Source of the DNA: Cryptomeria japonica
Lineage: Eukaryota > Streptophyta > Pinopsida > Cupressales > Cupressaceae
NCBI RefSeq assembly: GCF_030272615.1
Contig: NC_081410.1
Coordinates: 260,822,437-260,886,436, forward strand
Reading direction: 5' to 3'
DNA: 64,000 nt
Shown here: one piece after another, positions 53,545 through 64,000 of the stretch
Layout: each line of letters opens with the position of its first letter
Numbering within the stretch: the first letter of the stretch is position 1
Notes under the pieces: generated by a model
What the model was told of the DNA's origin: nothing
Database searches by the model: none
What the model saw: the letters and a program-made list of their open reading frames with translations, nothing else
Position numbers and translations under genes: made by a program

Positions 53545-54338
53545 CTACAAATAGAATACCATATTGATACAACATAAAAAGTTTGAGGAATAAGTCCTCG
53601 TTGTCATGTATACAGCCATCATTATAGTTCACTACAATTTTGATTACAAATGATATGAGCTGGTCATCGTTGCCACTAAGGAATGTATCTTTGCTTAAGT
53701 AATTTTGGCACAAATAGTTTTGCCACATATACAATTTTGTGGCTTCATCGCTAGTGATTGACGAGAGGACGCTACTTGTCCTCCAACCTCCTGTGCCTTC
53801 ATCCTCTAGTTGGTTTGCTACTTAGCAAATTTGGCTTTGAGACTCAATTTTAGAATGCTACCCCTCACAAGATGGACATTGTGTACAAGTGATAATGCAT
53901 CTCGTTACAAGTAAGACAACTTTTTATTTTAATTATTTTTTGCGACTTTTGAATTTTGACAAACATTTTTTTTAATGACATGACAATTAACAACTCCTGA
54001 AAATGGACCCTATTCTAAGCAAAATAATACAAGTCGACTATGACTTGCTTTGACAACATACAATTTTTTTATATGACCTATTACACTATGACACAAAATA
54101 TCCCTTTAAGAACTCAAATACATTTTGAGACACTAAATTGACAATAAATTATAGTAACAACCTATCACTATGAAACTATTAATTCTTAAGTTCAATGTAA
54201 AAGCTATAATTACAAACATAGACTTCTAAAAACTAAGCTAAATAAAACAAAATTAATAAATTAAATGACTTAATGTTTTGATCAATAGTGTAGTGTGATG
54301 ACCTCCATTGCCTAGAGTAGGTGCCAGCCCTTAAGCTC
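53545..54338. other. No gene seen
   Basis: AT-rich DNA between the solo LTR and the P450 relic. Nothing recognisable on either strand. Confidence 0.5.
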
Positions 54339-55089
54339 CTAGTTGCTCAACAAACCATTGGTGGGAGCCACATCCACATTGGGAAAAAGTGTGCTCGATC
54401 TATAAGAGATATTGAATTGATCCTCATCATTGAGATATTCCTCTCCATTTATAAAATTCTCCCATTTAGGTTGAAGATCCAATGGCAAGAGCCACATCAT
54501 TATGATGATGATCATCATCATTAATATGTTTGTCTTGTTTGAGATAATAGGGCTCCCACTCATGGTCGTCTTTGCACGCTCCGTTTCGGCTCTCACTTTC
54601 CTCATTAGATGAGAATGGTAGATCTGCTTGAATATTGTCCATTCCACCATGCAAGTAGTTGTGTTGTTTCTTGCCAAAATTGTGTTCAATAAAATGCCTT
54701 TAATATTAGGTTTGGAGGATTTGAAGAAAGCCCTTATTGCCTTTGTCATTGTTGGACAAAGGCATGCCTTGTCTCTTCTATCTTCTTTGCAGGAAGTCAT
54801 CAATTTGCTTGTGCAAGTTCTTCATTTCATCAAAAGAACTACCCAAACCAATACACTCTAAGAAAGGAATGTATTCTCCTATTGTAAAATGAGCATCCAT
54901 GCTTAAAATATTGTCCATTAGCTCTTTGAAATGCATGGCCTTTGCATTGTTCTTGTCAAATAATCTCATCTTGAGTGTCATTTGTCCAAGAGCATTAGAA
55001 GTAAAGACATTGGTTGCAGGAGGAAGTTTCATGATGACATTCACCAAAGAACCATATTCAACTTTGGTACCATATTGAGTTTTCAAAAA
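54339..55089 (-). pseudogene. Cytochrome P450 fragment (CYP71-clan-like), interrupted
   Basis: P450s are haem monooxygenases of the ER membrane. On the minus strand I read LKTQYGTKVEYGSLVNVIMK, MTLKMRLFDKNN, MHFKELMDNILSMDAHFTIG, EYIPFLECIGL, then MKNLHKQIDDFLQR. This is the normal order from helix C/D to F/G of plant CYP71-type enzymes. After a frame change comes an I-helix remnant (NIKGILLNTILARNNTTTCM, VEWTIFKQIYHSHLMRKV) in which the usual AGTDTS-type oxygen-activating motif is ARNNTTT. The N-terminal anchor, ExxR and haem-cysteine regions are absent. An LTR end abuts the fragment at 55090. Dead gene. Confidence 0.75.
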
Positions 55090-55480
55090 TGTTGCAACTC
55101 CATTACATGGAATAATGCAACGCTTTTATATTTTTATTAAAAAATGCATACAAGACATAACGCCAATTTATATGACTTATATCTCCTCTATTATAGGGGA
55201 GTTCCTATAACCACTTCTTTACATAGACACTTACAAGATCAAGAATTTTTAACAAACCATAAGAAATACTCATGGGAACGAACAAACTCCTAACAAACCT
55301 GACCATGGGACATGGATCATCAAAAGTTGTTTCAATAGGGACACACAGGCTGTAAACAATAGTGGACTCACAAAAAATGAGGATAGGGAGACACTTGCTA
55401 TCCAACATCACTCTACTTGTGAATAGGAACACATGTTATTTGAAACCACACCAATTGACCTATGTATGGGGACACACTAT
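55090..55480 (-). mobile_element. LTR fragment abutting the P450 relic
   Basis: The minus strand ends ...GGAGTTGCAACA at 55090, homologous to the copy at 50641-50880. Further right are GGGACACAC-like repeats (55340, 55390, 55425, 55470). Its 5' end is not fixed. Confidence 0.5.
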
Positions 55481-55689
55481 CCACAAGTACAAAAAACCCA
55501 CCTTGATTCATAAGGATAAATAACATGAAGTTTGGATGCCTCTCAAAAAGTGTACCATCTTTGAGTAAGAAGCTAGCTCAAGATGGAAATTTGCCACCTC
55601 CTACCTCCTCTGTGACCTCCTTAGATCTTACCCAGTGAATACAACATGATAGTTAGTGGAATACGTTTATGAAAATTTCTTGTGAGAAC

Positions 55690-56260
55690 AAGCAATGGAT
55701 GTAGTCTAAGTTATTGGGTACGCCCCTTGGGAGTCTCGGTCCCGTAGTGAATGGGTGCGGGTATAGGTCTTGCGATGGGAGCGGCCTAGGTATGCATAGG
55801 GTCCCACCCAAGCACCTTGGGTTCATTGTGGGGCAATGCTCCCAATTGTGTTGAGGGTGCCTAGGTGGGACCCTAGGCGTACCTAGGCCACTCTTGGGTG
55901 AACCCAAGGGCAGCCCAAATCAAAATTTAAATAAAAAACATTATTTTTAAAACATTTATATTAAATAAAATGTGCCAAATATCTAATTTCACCATCAAGT
56001 GATAAAATTGTGAAAATGGTGTGTGCCATGAAGGTTTGTGTGGTTTCAAAGATCCTAATTTGGGTTTGGTTGCAGGGGCTATGCCCCTCAATCCCGCTCT
56101 ATATCACAAACTTTGTGAGCGGCCCCTAGATCCCCATAAGGGGCGTTGGACCCCAACCTTGCTTGGGGCATTTCCCCTAGACCCCCTCAAGGGCACTGCC
56201 CCCAACCTCATTGCGGTCTCCACTCCTAGATCTCTACTAGTTACTAGGATCTCGTCTCAT
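55690..56260. repeat. G/C-rich palindromic patch
   Basis: Many short inverted words: CCTAGGTGGGACCCTAGG near 55860, GGGGCTATGCCCC near 56079, and GGGGC/GCCCC words around 56120-56210. The composition contrasts with the AT-rich flanks and resembles the subterminal parts of the hAT at 44500-47221, so it may be a decayed DNA transposon. No ends or duplication were found. Confidence 0.4.
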
Positions 56261-58847
56261 AAGAAACTTGATTACAATGAGAGGTGATGAGGAATTGGGA
56301 TCTAGCTCTTGAGTGTGTTGACTTAGACATTATTATTGCACAACTTTCCAAAATCCTCTTTAGATGAGGCAGCTTCTACATATGACATGGCTAGTGGAAG
56401 TGGCGTTGTAACCCATTGAGGTTCAAATGAAATTAACCAAATGACTTTGGTGCTCTCAATGAAGAGCAATATGAAGATTATTGAATATTGATTGTAATTT
56501 TCATTGTGTGTTGACATTTGACAAGTCAGTGAACTATGAATTATGAGTCTTTTCATTTTCCCATATGAACCCTGACCCATACCTGGGGAAAAATTAATGC
56601 TATACCAGCATACCCAAACCTCAAACCCATACCCATCCTTGTGCCAGGACTGACAACTTAGCTTTGCATCACTCCATCCGGAAAGGATCTTCCAATGCCT
56701 CTGCTGAGCAAATAAAACTAAAGTTTCTCCTATTCTGTTATTCTTACTTTGAAAAGGTCTTTAAAAAGTTTGTGCACCCTGCTTCAGATTCAGAGACTTT
56801 CAAGTTGATTTCCTCTCTCTTTATGTGCTGCTTCCAAGCAGAACAAAGATGAGTTTCAACAAGTTGCTTGGAAAAGCTATAGAAGGTGAAATACATTAGT
56901 ATAATTTAAAATGTTTTGACATGAACCACAATCCATGGAATACCTATCAGAGGAGCAAAAAACAAACAGCCACTATCATTCCTATAGAAAGGTTTGGTTC
57001 ACATTCTCTTAATGGGTAGGACACCAGTGACAATTCAGTTCAAATCAGCAGTTAAGTTACATTGGAAAGATGCTTTCATATGCACTAGACTCATAAGGTA
57101 AGGGACTCTACTTCTCTCCCCTCTTGTGTCTTCAAAAAGTTGTTGGGAAGTACCTTGCCAAACCTGCTTTCTGTGTCCCAAACACCAGCAGCTTTGTAGC
57201 CACTGCCCTCCCAACATGTGTCCTATGTGCTGCAGACCTTTTTAGAGGACCCCACAGGGCTTCCCCTCTTTTCACACCTCTTCTAATTTCTCCAAGTCTT
57301 ACCCATTCAGTTTGCTTCTTTCTGGTTCCCCCAATCAAATGCATGTAATGCTACCCCCACCAGCTTTTTGGTTCATGTAGCTGTGTGGGGAGGGTAGAGG
57401 GAGGACCAAATGCTGGCCTCAAATATTCTCAAACACTGCTGCCCTCTTCAAAGGCTAGTGCACAAACCTTTAAAAACAAACAATCGTCTCTAGTCTTTAC
57501 ATATAGCACTGTCCAGTATTAATGACTCCTTGCAAGGGCTGTTGACAGTAATGCAAGTCAAAGACATAAAATTGCTCATTCCAGCAGCTGTCATCTTTGT
57601 TGGTCTCTGATATCCATGTGCAGAAAACCAACCAGCAAATAATGTGATAGTGCCTTGTAAAAGAAACAAGTTACTAGAATCAATGTGGCATAATGTAATA
57701 TATATTTGAAACTGGGTGGAGGCCATTGAAGAAATACTCATTAATGAATGATAGAGGGTTCAATTCGCAGAGGTGATGCAGTGGAATGGGCAACAAATCA
57801 TGCCCTTTTTGTGCGTATTCCAGATCACCCAGGGTATCTGCTGGTTCCCTAACCTCCAACATGTAGAAACAGCTATTGCGGTTGGATCCATCAAGATTAT
57901 GATTCCTGCAACATGGGAGAGCAACACATCAAGAGGTGGCAATTTTGCCCCCATGAACTGGCATGAAGCTATACAGATCTTTCTTTTGCAAGCTTTGGTG
58001 CCTTTTGTTCAATTTTCTGTTACCCATATTATGATACTACAGTTAATTTTAATAGATTCTAGTTTTCTTAGGGATTTAATCTTATGTTCCACATTAATAG
58101 TTTCTAGGCTTCTCTGGTCTTAGTCATACCTGTTCATCTCTTGTTAAACTTAATCTGCCTTTTCTGCTTTCTACCCAGTGAGGTTTTTGCATCTATCCTT
58201 ATCAATATAGTTCTATTTATAAAAATTGGTGCAAGTTCCATGCAAATTTGACAGATCAGATATGCATCTGTAATGGCAGTTAAGCCAGTTATGCTCATAC
58301 CACGTTTAAAAAGGTGGCACTTTACCAATCAAAAATAAAAAGAGAATTTCCATGCTGATATATGTGTATGATGCTGTTGCTGATCTACTAGCAGTGGGAT
58401 TATTACCTTTATCTATTCAGGCATGACTTTTCTTTCTAAACAGTGTCTGACTGCTAAACCTAGTAGAAAATAACATTAAATCTGGACTTACATGTCATAT
58501 CCTATACTTGAAAATCATAATTATTATTTCTGTCATTGTAGCATTACAACATGTAAGTGCTTTCTTTTTTCATTTATATTAATATGATCTAATTTGATAA
58601 TTTTTTGTTGCTGGCTCATGTGATTGGTGGCTTTGTGGAACTGGCTATGGGAATTGGAAATTTTACATGCATACAGTGTAAGTTCCCCACTGTTGAAAAA
58701 AGTTTTAATTAGGGCATTAATTTCCTGCCATCAAAGAGAACATTTTAATAATGGAATTCTCTGCTGTTGAAGGAAATTGGAATTCTACATATCATCTGAT
58801 CATCATGAGCTCTTACTATTTTGTTTTTTATGGTCGAACTTGTGCAG
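56261..58847. other. Upstream region or intron of VPS55, no exon confirmed
   Basis: Contains a 62-codon + frame at 56664-56852 and overlapping frames at 57490-57960, none recognised. The missing first exon(s) of VPS55 should lie here or further upstream. A candidate splice donor (ACAGTgtaagt) near 58673 gives the right reading phase and spacing, but the residues before it match poorly. Confidence 0.4.
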
Positions 58848-59567
58848 GCTAGCTGGCCTGGCCTTTATGTTTTCTGCAAGCATTCTCTTGCAAATCCTGG
58901 TAACCATTTCTTAGCTTTATTTTGACACTTCTGGATGCCCTTTACCAATAAATGTAGTCTCAAGAGCTTGTTTTACTTTTTAAATTTAATGTGTAGTATT
59001 GTTGGTTTTTCTATACGGTTTTCTAATGATATCTTCTGCAGGCATGTGTTCTATATGCCAATTGGTGGCCAATGTTATCAGGTGTGTGGTTTACTTGTAT
59101 ATTTTAATCCTGTATTTCCCGTTGAGAAATTGAAAATACTTCAAGTTTTGATGTTTTTTTATAAATGAAAGCTGCTTTGGTTTTATGCAGCATTGATGTA
59201 TGTGTTGGTACCAATGCCGTGCTTATTTTTTGGAGGTGGTTCAACTGCATTCTTGAGTTCTAGGGATGGCGGAGGGTAGGAATTTTGCCATCAATGAATA
59301 TTCTTGACTTGCGAATTGAGGTTCCATTGTGTGCATGCATATATGTGTAACATAATGTTTAACATTATTGGTGATAGGTGGGTAGATGCTGCAAAGTTTT
59401 TGACCGGGGCTTCTGCTGTAGGGAGCATTGCCATCCCAGCTATTCTGAAACATGCAAACCTTATTGAGTCGGGGGCAATGTTCATTGAATTTACATCCTT
59501 TTTTATCCTGGTTTGTACAGTATTATGCTATCATCGTGCAAGCTTGGAAGACAGTTGGGATTACTAG
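58848..59567 (+). CDS. VPS55: VPS55 homologue, four 3' exons (5' part missing)
   Basis: Vps55/LEPROT-family small membrane protein that acts in endosome-to-vacuole sorting. Exons: 58848-58899, 59042-59081, 59191-59275 and 59378-59567, all with GT-AG introns (two preceded by tgcag, one by gatag) and one continuous frame. They read LAGLAFMFSASILLQIL, ACVLYANWWPMLS, ALMYVLVPMPCLFFGGGSTA, WVDAAKFLTGASAVGSIAIP, AILKHANLIESGAM, and end RASLEDSWDY before TAG at 59565. The NWWPM, PMP and AAKFLTGASAVGS stretches and the hydrophobic segments match plant VPS55. Roughly the first 15-20 residues are not assigned. No stop or frameshift is seen, so the gene may be active. Confidence 0.85.
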
Positions 59568-60719
59568 GTTCTTGATTGCAAATTCCTGTTTTATCCAACT
59601 CTCGACTATTAACAGTTGCCTTATTTTAATGTGGTACTATCAATGATATAAAGAAAGGTCAGCTGCAGCAGGATATTGAAGACATTGTATTGTATAATGA
59701 TCACATTTTCCTTCGACTAAAACACAACTTAACTGACACCCAGGCATATGCAAATCTTGCTAACCTATTCATTCTGGGTTTTCACACATCATCATTTTGA
59801 AGATGATTTAGAGGCAATGTTGAATTGCTATTTCTAGTTATGTCCTAAGAATGTGCGAGCATATTTGTCAGTTATGTGAATGAAGGTATAATGATTACTT
59901 TATTCCAATTTTATTAATGGATTTTGCTGTATCATATTGTTTGATTAATGGCCATGCCGAAATCATTCTAATGAAATGTTATATCAAAGCCATAATTGTA
60001 CTCAATTATCTGTTTTAGTTGTGATATTCAATGATGGTTTGATAGAATGATTTGTAATCCAAATGCATTGGAGTCTGAATTTCATATCCACCGCAGGATT
60101 CATAAAACATTGGTTTTAAGATGGGCATAAAAATTGATGATTGACATGACATATTTTGATGGTCTGGACAATGAAGTGAGTTAGAGGGAGTGTTTTGTTA
60201 ACTGATTTTAGTGCAATTAGTACAAGAAAAGGTGCTTACTTATGTCAGTGCAATTGGTTCAATGAATGATTCCCAACGTCTTGATTGTGCCAATGACAAC
60301 CGTTTTAATTTTCATACTTAGATGTTGATGTTTGTTTAGCATTTAACTAAGTTAAGTTTCAGATATAAATATTAAATTACAGTACTTGGTGTTGTAAAAT
60401 GTGACATTATTTGGTTGGAGCCAGCCCTCTGGAGATAACAATCATCTCCATATGGAGTACATGAATGTCATTTTTCAAAAAGTTACCATACAAGGCTATT
60501 CTGTGAAAAATATAAAATATTTATAAACAAAACTAAGAAAACCCAACATATGAATGGTCAAGAGACAAACTAGCGGTTTCAATTGATCAACCCTGAAGGT
60601 TGAAGGGAAAAACCATGGTTCCTGCAAATCAGCTTGTAAAGAAGATTTGTGTCTCCTATGGGTCGCTACCTACAAAATAATTGTAAGTTCAATTTTTTTT
60701 TTGTGAGGTTGGATTTGGG
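59568..60719. other. 3' flank of VPS55, no gene
   Basis: Probably contains the 3' untranslated region of VPS55. No second gene or element end was recognised. Confidence 0.5.
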
Positions 60720-60753
60720 TAGTGGTGTCTGTTTTATCATCTACCAAACATTA

Positions 60754-60781
60754 GGATAGGATACCCGAAGGTATTTTATCC
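60754..60781 (-). repeat. GL-4 U5 hairpin
   Basis: GGATAAAATACC, loop TTCG, GGTATCCTATCC; ten of 12 positions pair. Same place as in GL-2. Confidence 0.75.
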
Positions 60782-61449
60782 TCTCCTGAAAAACCACTAT
60801 TGATTCCAAGGTCTATATGTGCGAACAAGCGACTTTAGTGGAATAGCTTCTTGGGTAGTGTATGCTGAAATTTTCAAGGGGGACTTACGTTTGACAAGTA
60901 TTTTTGAACTGCTAGACTTGGATTTAGCAATTTAGGCTCTTTTTTTTTTGGGTGGGGATTTTTTGGGATTTAGACTTTCAAAAGAAAGGGAAAAAGAGAT
61001 AGGGTTTAAGAAGGCTAATCTAATCCTACGAATTTCGGAGACGGTATCAACTGGGTGCTTTCGAGAAACCAAACTTTGTTTCGCCACACTCGGGACAACT
61101 ACACAAGGCCGGTGCAATCTTCAATGGGTTGTGCTTATGATCAAGATGTTGGGATGCACAGGGGATGGGCTCAGACTAACTTTGTACGGTAGAATGGAAA
61201 TTATCCATTTACCAAAAGTATGAGCGGAAATACACCATCAATTGACATTTATCAAATCCTCTATTCAAATTAACAACAATGAAAGCAAATCTAAATTAAT
61301 TCTAACCAAGTGTTGAGGCAATTGAAACCATGCAAATCATTCAAATAATAGAGATTACAAAGCAGCGCACATGCAATATATTATCTGGAAATGACCTTAA
61401 GCAACAATACATCAAAAATCTCACCCTTTTCAAATGAGAAGAGGCAACC

Positions 61450-61457
61450 TTATATAG
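61450..61457 (-). promoter_or_regulatory. GL-4 TATA box
   Basis: CTATATAAGG on the minus strand, 64 bp downstream of the telo-box palindrome and about 730 bp from the unit's 3' end. Confidence 0.75.
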
Positions 61458-61520
61458 TTTCTCAAAAATAAATGAATGGCCGAGATCAAACAGTGATCAA
61501 GGGCCAAGATTGAAAGTCCT

Positions 61521-61538
61521 AAACCCTAATTAGGGTTT
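61521..61538 (-). promoter_or_regulatory. GL-4 telo-box palindrome
   Basis: AAACCCTAATTAGGGTTT, as in GL-2 and GL-3. Confidence 0.82.
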
Positions 61539-61596
61539 CTCGAAATACTATCAGTTCAAGCAAATGAAAGAGTGACAAGTGGCGTAGCTGCTAATT

Positions 61597-64000
61597 TTAT
61601 TGAGGTGAGTGGCTACTTTCCTCTTTCAGAGATTCAACATATCTAGACACAATGAGCTTGACCTCCTCCATGGTGACACTTGGCAAACCGCCAATCTGGA
61701 AGTTGATGAGATCCACATAGTCGACGCATGTGGCAAGGATGCCTTCCCACTCCACTGCTTGGGTGAGGAAGTTGTCATCGATGGAGAGGAAGTTTGCAAT
61801 CTTCGAAAGATCGCCTTTGTTAATCATCCATGAATCTGGGAAGAAGCTTGCCTGAATCCTGGCTCTCAGATTCTCTGCTTGTAAATGCTTCTCCTTTAGG
61901 CTTTCCTTCTTCCAGATCTTTGATGCCACACGGAATACCTTGCCCAGGATCTCTCTAACACTTGCCTCTGTCTCAAAACACTTGGTCTCGGATTTCTTTA
62001 GAACCTCAATCCGAGTGACCAGAGCATAGTACCACGTGTCGAAGTCGTACTTGTTTCTTGTCTGTATGATGCCTGCATCCACTAAGCTCCTCTTTGACAT
62101 GCCTCGAATAACCTTCAGGTGAGGGAGTATTTCATTCTGAATTTCATCCACTTCTTCCCAATTGGATGCTAGATCCTGGATACAATCAATCAACAAAGAA
62201 GTTGCCTCGTGCCGATACTAAGTTTTCTACTAGGGTGTCAGCACACACCAAAGCGTCTAAAATCCACTCCTTTTCTTGAGTGTATGATCCCTTCATATCA
62301 TCATAGTCCTTCATTGATCCCTGCTGAAGAGGCTATGGAGTAGCAGCCGGGACTTCATGGTTGAGCGGGCTAGTAAGATGGAGAACATACTTCTTCCACT
62401 GTTGGTTCTCTTCTTCCACTTTCTTCCTCTTTTCCTTTTCATGAGCCAGCCTCGTCTTTAGAACGTTGCAGGAGTCATCAAAATATTGGATCTCTTGGTC
62501 CTGGGTAGGCTTACCCATCTCTATGGTGGTAACCTTGTAATCATCTGCGGTGACATTGTCCCTAGTCTTCCCTTCTTTGGGCATTGCTATCTGGCTTGTC
62601 CTGAATCCGGCATTGTCTCTCTGAATCAGGGAAAACTTCCTGGCTGGTTTGGGCGGTTTAGCTATCGTGGGTTCATTCACCTTCTCCAGGAATGCTGTGG
62701 TGACCTCCTCGGTTGAGTGGGCCTCCTTGGGAACTTTGGCCTTTATCCTTGCTCTCAGCCAATCCGGAATGGTTGATTGTTCTACAGTGTTTCGATCAAA
62801 CTCATCATGTGCCTCTCCTGGGTTCACTGGTATGCCATCCAAGAAGATTGTAGGGGCCTCAATCTGCCCCCTGTCTGGAGTTTGGAAGACCTTCTCCACC
62901 ACTTCCTCAACGAGCTGGGAAAACACTCTTACTTCATCATCAATCACACGGATGTTCATCTCTTGCTCCCCAATTATACTCTGATCAGGCGCAATGGAAG
63001 CAACACTTAGGATGGAGTGCCTTTCGTTGGATTCTCTTCTCTCACCTACAACCCTTTTCCCTATGACCTTTGTGGAGCTTCCACCCAACTCCTTCCTCTT
63101 TTGAGACCCAACACTTTCTGGATTCCGAGCATCACCGGCGGAGGTACAAGGATTGACGGACAAAGTATCATCTACTCCCATTAATTCATAAGTTAAAGCC
63201 ACACCTTTGGCCTTCAACTGTTTTGTCTTTTCAGACGCCCACCACCTTGAGATCTGATTTTTCTCCCTCTGTCCAATCTATCAAGACCAAGGGTTCATTC
63301 TTCATCTTCTCAAAACCTAGCTGTTGAAGTTCAAGGCTTTCTTCTACCGGATCGACAACTTTGAATACTTCCGTTGCTCTCACCATACTCAAAGGAATTC
63401 TTGACCAGAACCTCTTCCGGATCTCGAAACTATCGGCTGCATTAGCCCAGTAGTCTTCTAGATCCAGTCTGTGCTCAAACATTGTCCCTTCGATCTTCTT
63501 TATCCTATTGAATGGATCAAAATATTTTCTTGTCTTGTATTGATAGAAGGGATACCAGGCCAGTTCTTTCTCAGTGGTGGCTGCAGCCTGTGATGATGGA
63601 CATGTTTCCAACCCATTACCAATTTAAAGTGAGGACGTCCCTGCCTTCTTCTGCTTATCCCTTTGAATCACTATATACTCCTCCAATTGTCTCACAACCT
63701 CGAGCAACACCACTTGGTTGGTAGGGTAAGCTGGAAGCTTGTATGGAGACCCAAAGAATCCCTGAATTCGGAGGTAAGTGAACTTTGGATATTGGATGTA
63801 CCAACACCCGAACCGACCGATGAAGTCCATACACTCTTGAGAGAGCCTCTAGTGCAGGCCACCTTGAAGGGTCCGGGTAATGTGCATCAGGAAGGTATCA
63901 TTCACCCTTTTGAAATGGAACTTCTCCTCCATGTGGAGCTGGGGATAGCAATCATATATTGGAAATTGGTTCTCCTTGTCCCCAACTTCTCTACAAGTGA
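61597..64000 (-). pseudogene. GL ORF, copy GL-4 (partial, broken)
   Basis: It aligns along its whole visible length with copies B1 and B2 of GL-2. Open pieces: 63624-63830, 63231-63611, 62333-63217 and 61597-62196, ending KEESSHSPQ. It keeps the middle that joins the parts split between B1 and B2 (KPPKPARKFSLIQRD and KKVEEENQQWKKYVLHL), which shows that the ancestral frame was continuous. Breaks include a stop after SSL (~63624), a shift near 63231, a TAG near 62333 and a shift near 62200. The N-terminus lies outside the window. Confidence 0.8.

Larger units (their letters stand above)
60720..64000 (-). mobile_element. GL-4: GL unit with ORF, cut by the window edge
   Basis: On the minus strand the unit carries the same ORF as GL-2, then telo-box palindrome (61521-61538), TATA, R/U5 and the U5 hairpin. 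It ends ...AGACACCAC near 60720, where GL-2 has AGACACCAACA; the terminal bases appear mutated. It lacks the GL-3 insertion and shows the empty site TACACTACCCAAG at about 60850. The 5' end lies beyond 64000, so no target duplication can be checked. Confidence 0.8.

Noticed and set aside
58620-58675. First coding exon of VPS55
   Set aside because: The phase and length fit, but the residues (GYGNWKFYMHT) match the family start poorly and no start codon is in frame.

Overview
The window is plant nuclear DNA. It looks like a conifer: AT-rich, gene-poor, and built from layers of old and young retroelements. This assignment is an inference from the plant LINE type, the LTR families and the one plant host gene. 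The only confident host gene is the 3' part of a VPS55 homologue on the + strand (exons 58848-59567). A cytochrome P450 fragment (54339-55089, minus) is a pseudogene. No tRNA, rRNA, CRISPR array or bacterial feature was seen.

Layout. 1-7631: decayed intergenic DNA with degenerate short repeats and one coding-like relic. 7632-8369: an LTR. 9475-17466: a full-length but broken L1-clade LINE (minus) with a 14-bp target duplication; it carries ORF1, ORF2 (endonuclease, RT, zf-RVT, RNase H) and an extra third ORF. 17481-21733: AT-rich, no gene. 21750-23976: a 5'-truncated relative of that LINE with a 16-bp target duplication and the same third ORF. 23993-28781: mostly low-copy DNA without a recognisable gene.

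28782-47517 holds the most unusual structure. I call the family GL (giant LTR-like units). Each unit starts TGTTGTGAC, ends CAACA and has a 5-bp target duplication (one base differs in GL-1). None contains a recognisable gag-pol. GL-1 is 28782-30305. GL-2 is 31629-47517 (about 8.5 kb net) and carries a long ORF upstream of its own TATA box. GL-3 is 39995-47378 on the minus strand, inserted in GL-2. GL-4 is 60720-64000 on the minus strand and runs off the window. A hAT transposon (44500-47221) sits inside GL-3. The three-layer nest is fully resolved by the duplications ctgtaatc, ctacc and gatct, and GL-4 shows the matching empty site. GL units share end hairpins, and three share a telo-box palindrome 63-64 bp from a TATA box. 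Their middles differ and carry private tandem arrays, including a 17-copy hairpin array spaced about 167 bp and a 43-bp array.

47523-58847 is low-copy DNA with a minus-strand LTR fragment, a solo LTR (51295-53539, duplication caaaa), the P450 relic and a G/C-rich palindromic patch. After VPS55 comes about 1.1 kb without a gene, then GL-4.
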